DNA of 14,914 nt from the NCBI GenBank assembly GCA_964471235.1, contig CAYYGL010000118.1, positions 1 to 14,914 of the forward strand, in the 5' to 3' direction. Both the position numbers and the translations under genes were made by a program. The stretch's first letter is position 1, and every line of letters starts with the position of its first letter. Below are positions 14,533 through 14,914 of the stretch, one piece after another. The notes beneath the pieces were generated by a model. The model ran no database searches, had not been told where the DNA came from, and saw only the letters and a list, made by a program, of their open reading frames with translations. Source of the stretch: CAYYGL01 sp964471235. Its GTDB lineage: Bacteria; Calditrichota; Calditrichia; RBG-13-44-9; J075.

Positions 14533-14854
14533 CAACATTCTCCTTTCCGATCTGCCATTGAAAACGATCCAGATCAATCCGGTTATGAGTGAAAGGAATA
14601 CCTTCCGAGAGAAGTAACGCCTTTTGGCGGGCATGGCGGGGATCATCCGGGGGGAAGGAAATTCTGCCTCGGGAATTAACCACCCGCTGCCAGGGAATGT
14701 TCACTGAAGCCGGCGTTGCATGGAGTGCATAACCGACCAACCGTGCCTGCCCCTCCATTCCCGCCACCCGGGCAACCTGACCATAGGTGGCAACTTTCCC
14801 GTAGGGAATGGCTGCCACCACCTGCCAAATTTTTAGATAGGTTTCCGAATACAC
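14519..14854 (-). CDS. Alkyltransferase-like protein (ATL), DNA lesion recognition
   Basis: 111 residues covering only the DNA-binding domain of O6-alkylguanine-DNA alkyltransferases. Landmarks are 'IWQVVAAIPYGKVATYGQVARVAG' (about 9-32, helix-turn-helix region), 'GQARLVGYALHATP' with a candidate arginine finger Arg38, and IPWQRVVNSRGRIS. The reactive Cys of the usual PCHRV motif is Trp55 here, so it cannot accept the alkyl group. Such ATL proteins (YbaZ/Atl1 type) bind O6-alkylguanine and hand it to nucleotide excision repair. The start is GTG 14854; an upstream in-frame stop at 14867-14869 leaves no room for a longer form, and the next valines lie inside the domain. No Shine-Dalgarno sequence is seen. 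It overlaps the exported nuclease gene by 14 nt. Confidence 0.9.
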   Translation of the reverse strand: MYSETYLKIWQVVAAIPYGKVATYGQVARVAGMEGQARLVGYALHATPASVNIPWQRVVNSRGRISFPPDDPRHARQKALLLSEGIPFTHNRIDLDRFQWQIGKENVDGYS

Positions 14855-14860
14855 GGGGGA

Positions 14861-14889
14861 ATATAATTACTGCTGAGCGGTTTGTTCAA
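14861..14889 (-). promoter_or_regulatory. Possible promoter for the ATL gene, leaderless arrangement
   Basis: On the minus strand TTGAAC (14889-14884) and TTATAT (14866-14861) are 17 nt apart. The -10 box ends only 6 nt before the GTG start at 14854, so transcription would begin at or next to the start codon. This fits the missing ribosome-binding site. The remaining bases to the window end hold nothing else recognisable. Confidence 0.45.
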
Positions 14890-14914
14890 CTTTATTTTAA
14901 TTCCAGTTGTAGTC

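Overview
The window looks like chromosomal DNA of an uncultured or little-studied Gram-negative bacterium of the FCB superphylum, in the neighbourhood of Calditrichota/KSB1. This rests on protein style, not on a search. The largest secreted protein ends in the 'NYPNPFNPST...' FlgD-like/type IX-type sorting domain typical of that group. Most of the other exported products are lipoproteins, and several intergenic gaps hold palindromic repeats. No rRNA, tRNA, CRISPR array, phage or transposase gene is visible.

Left part (1-4900): an exported protein with a glycine-zipper segment and a probable beta-barrel (112-1341). Next is a TolB-type beta-propeller lipoprotein whose frame is cut by a TAG at 2240-2242, although coding continues in the same frame to 2470. 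A gene-poor stretch of about 0.5 kb follows, with inverted repeats and a possible terminator. On the minus strand lies an M28-family metallopeptidase lipoprotein with PA and PDZ domains.

Middle part (4924-13079, all plus strand): a small exported Cys-rich protein; a two-gene overlapping unit (outer-membrane barrel with N-terminal CxxC, then a TlpA/ResA-like thioredoxin); a c-type cytochrome lipoprotein fused to a YVTN-type beta-propeller; a five-heme lipoprotein; and, 15 nt downstream, a 733-residue secreted FG-GAP/VCBS protein. Taken together this could be a cell-surface electron-transfer or metal/heme-handling module, with the thioredoxin keeping CxxCH or metal-site cysteines reduced. That functional link is inferred from gene order.

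Right part (13510-14854, minus strand): a GTG-started alkyltransferase-like (ATL) DNA-repair protein, apparently with a promoter so close that the mRNA could be leaderless. It overlaps an exported endonuclease/exonuclease/phosphatase-family enzyme by 14 nt.

Several gaps hold structured repeats. A long inverted-repeat element at 13096-13338 and a nested foldback at 9096-9257 sit just behind the stop codons of the FG-GAP and cytochrome/propeller genes. A 25-nt piece of the first element has a second copy in the opposite orientation at 2848-2872. The only two differences between these copies are compensatory changes in a hairpin stem.
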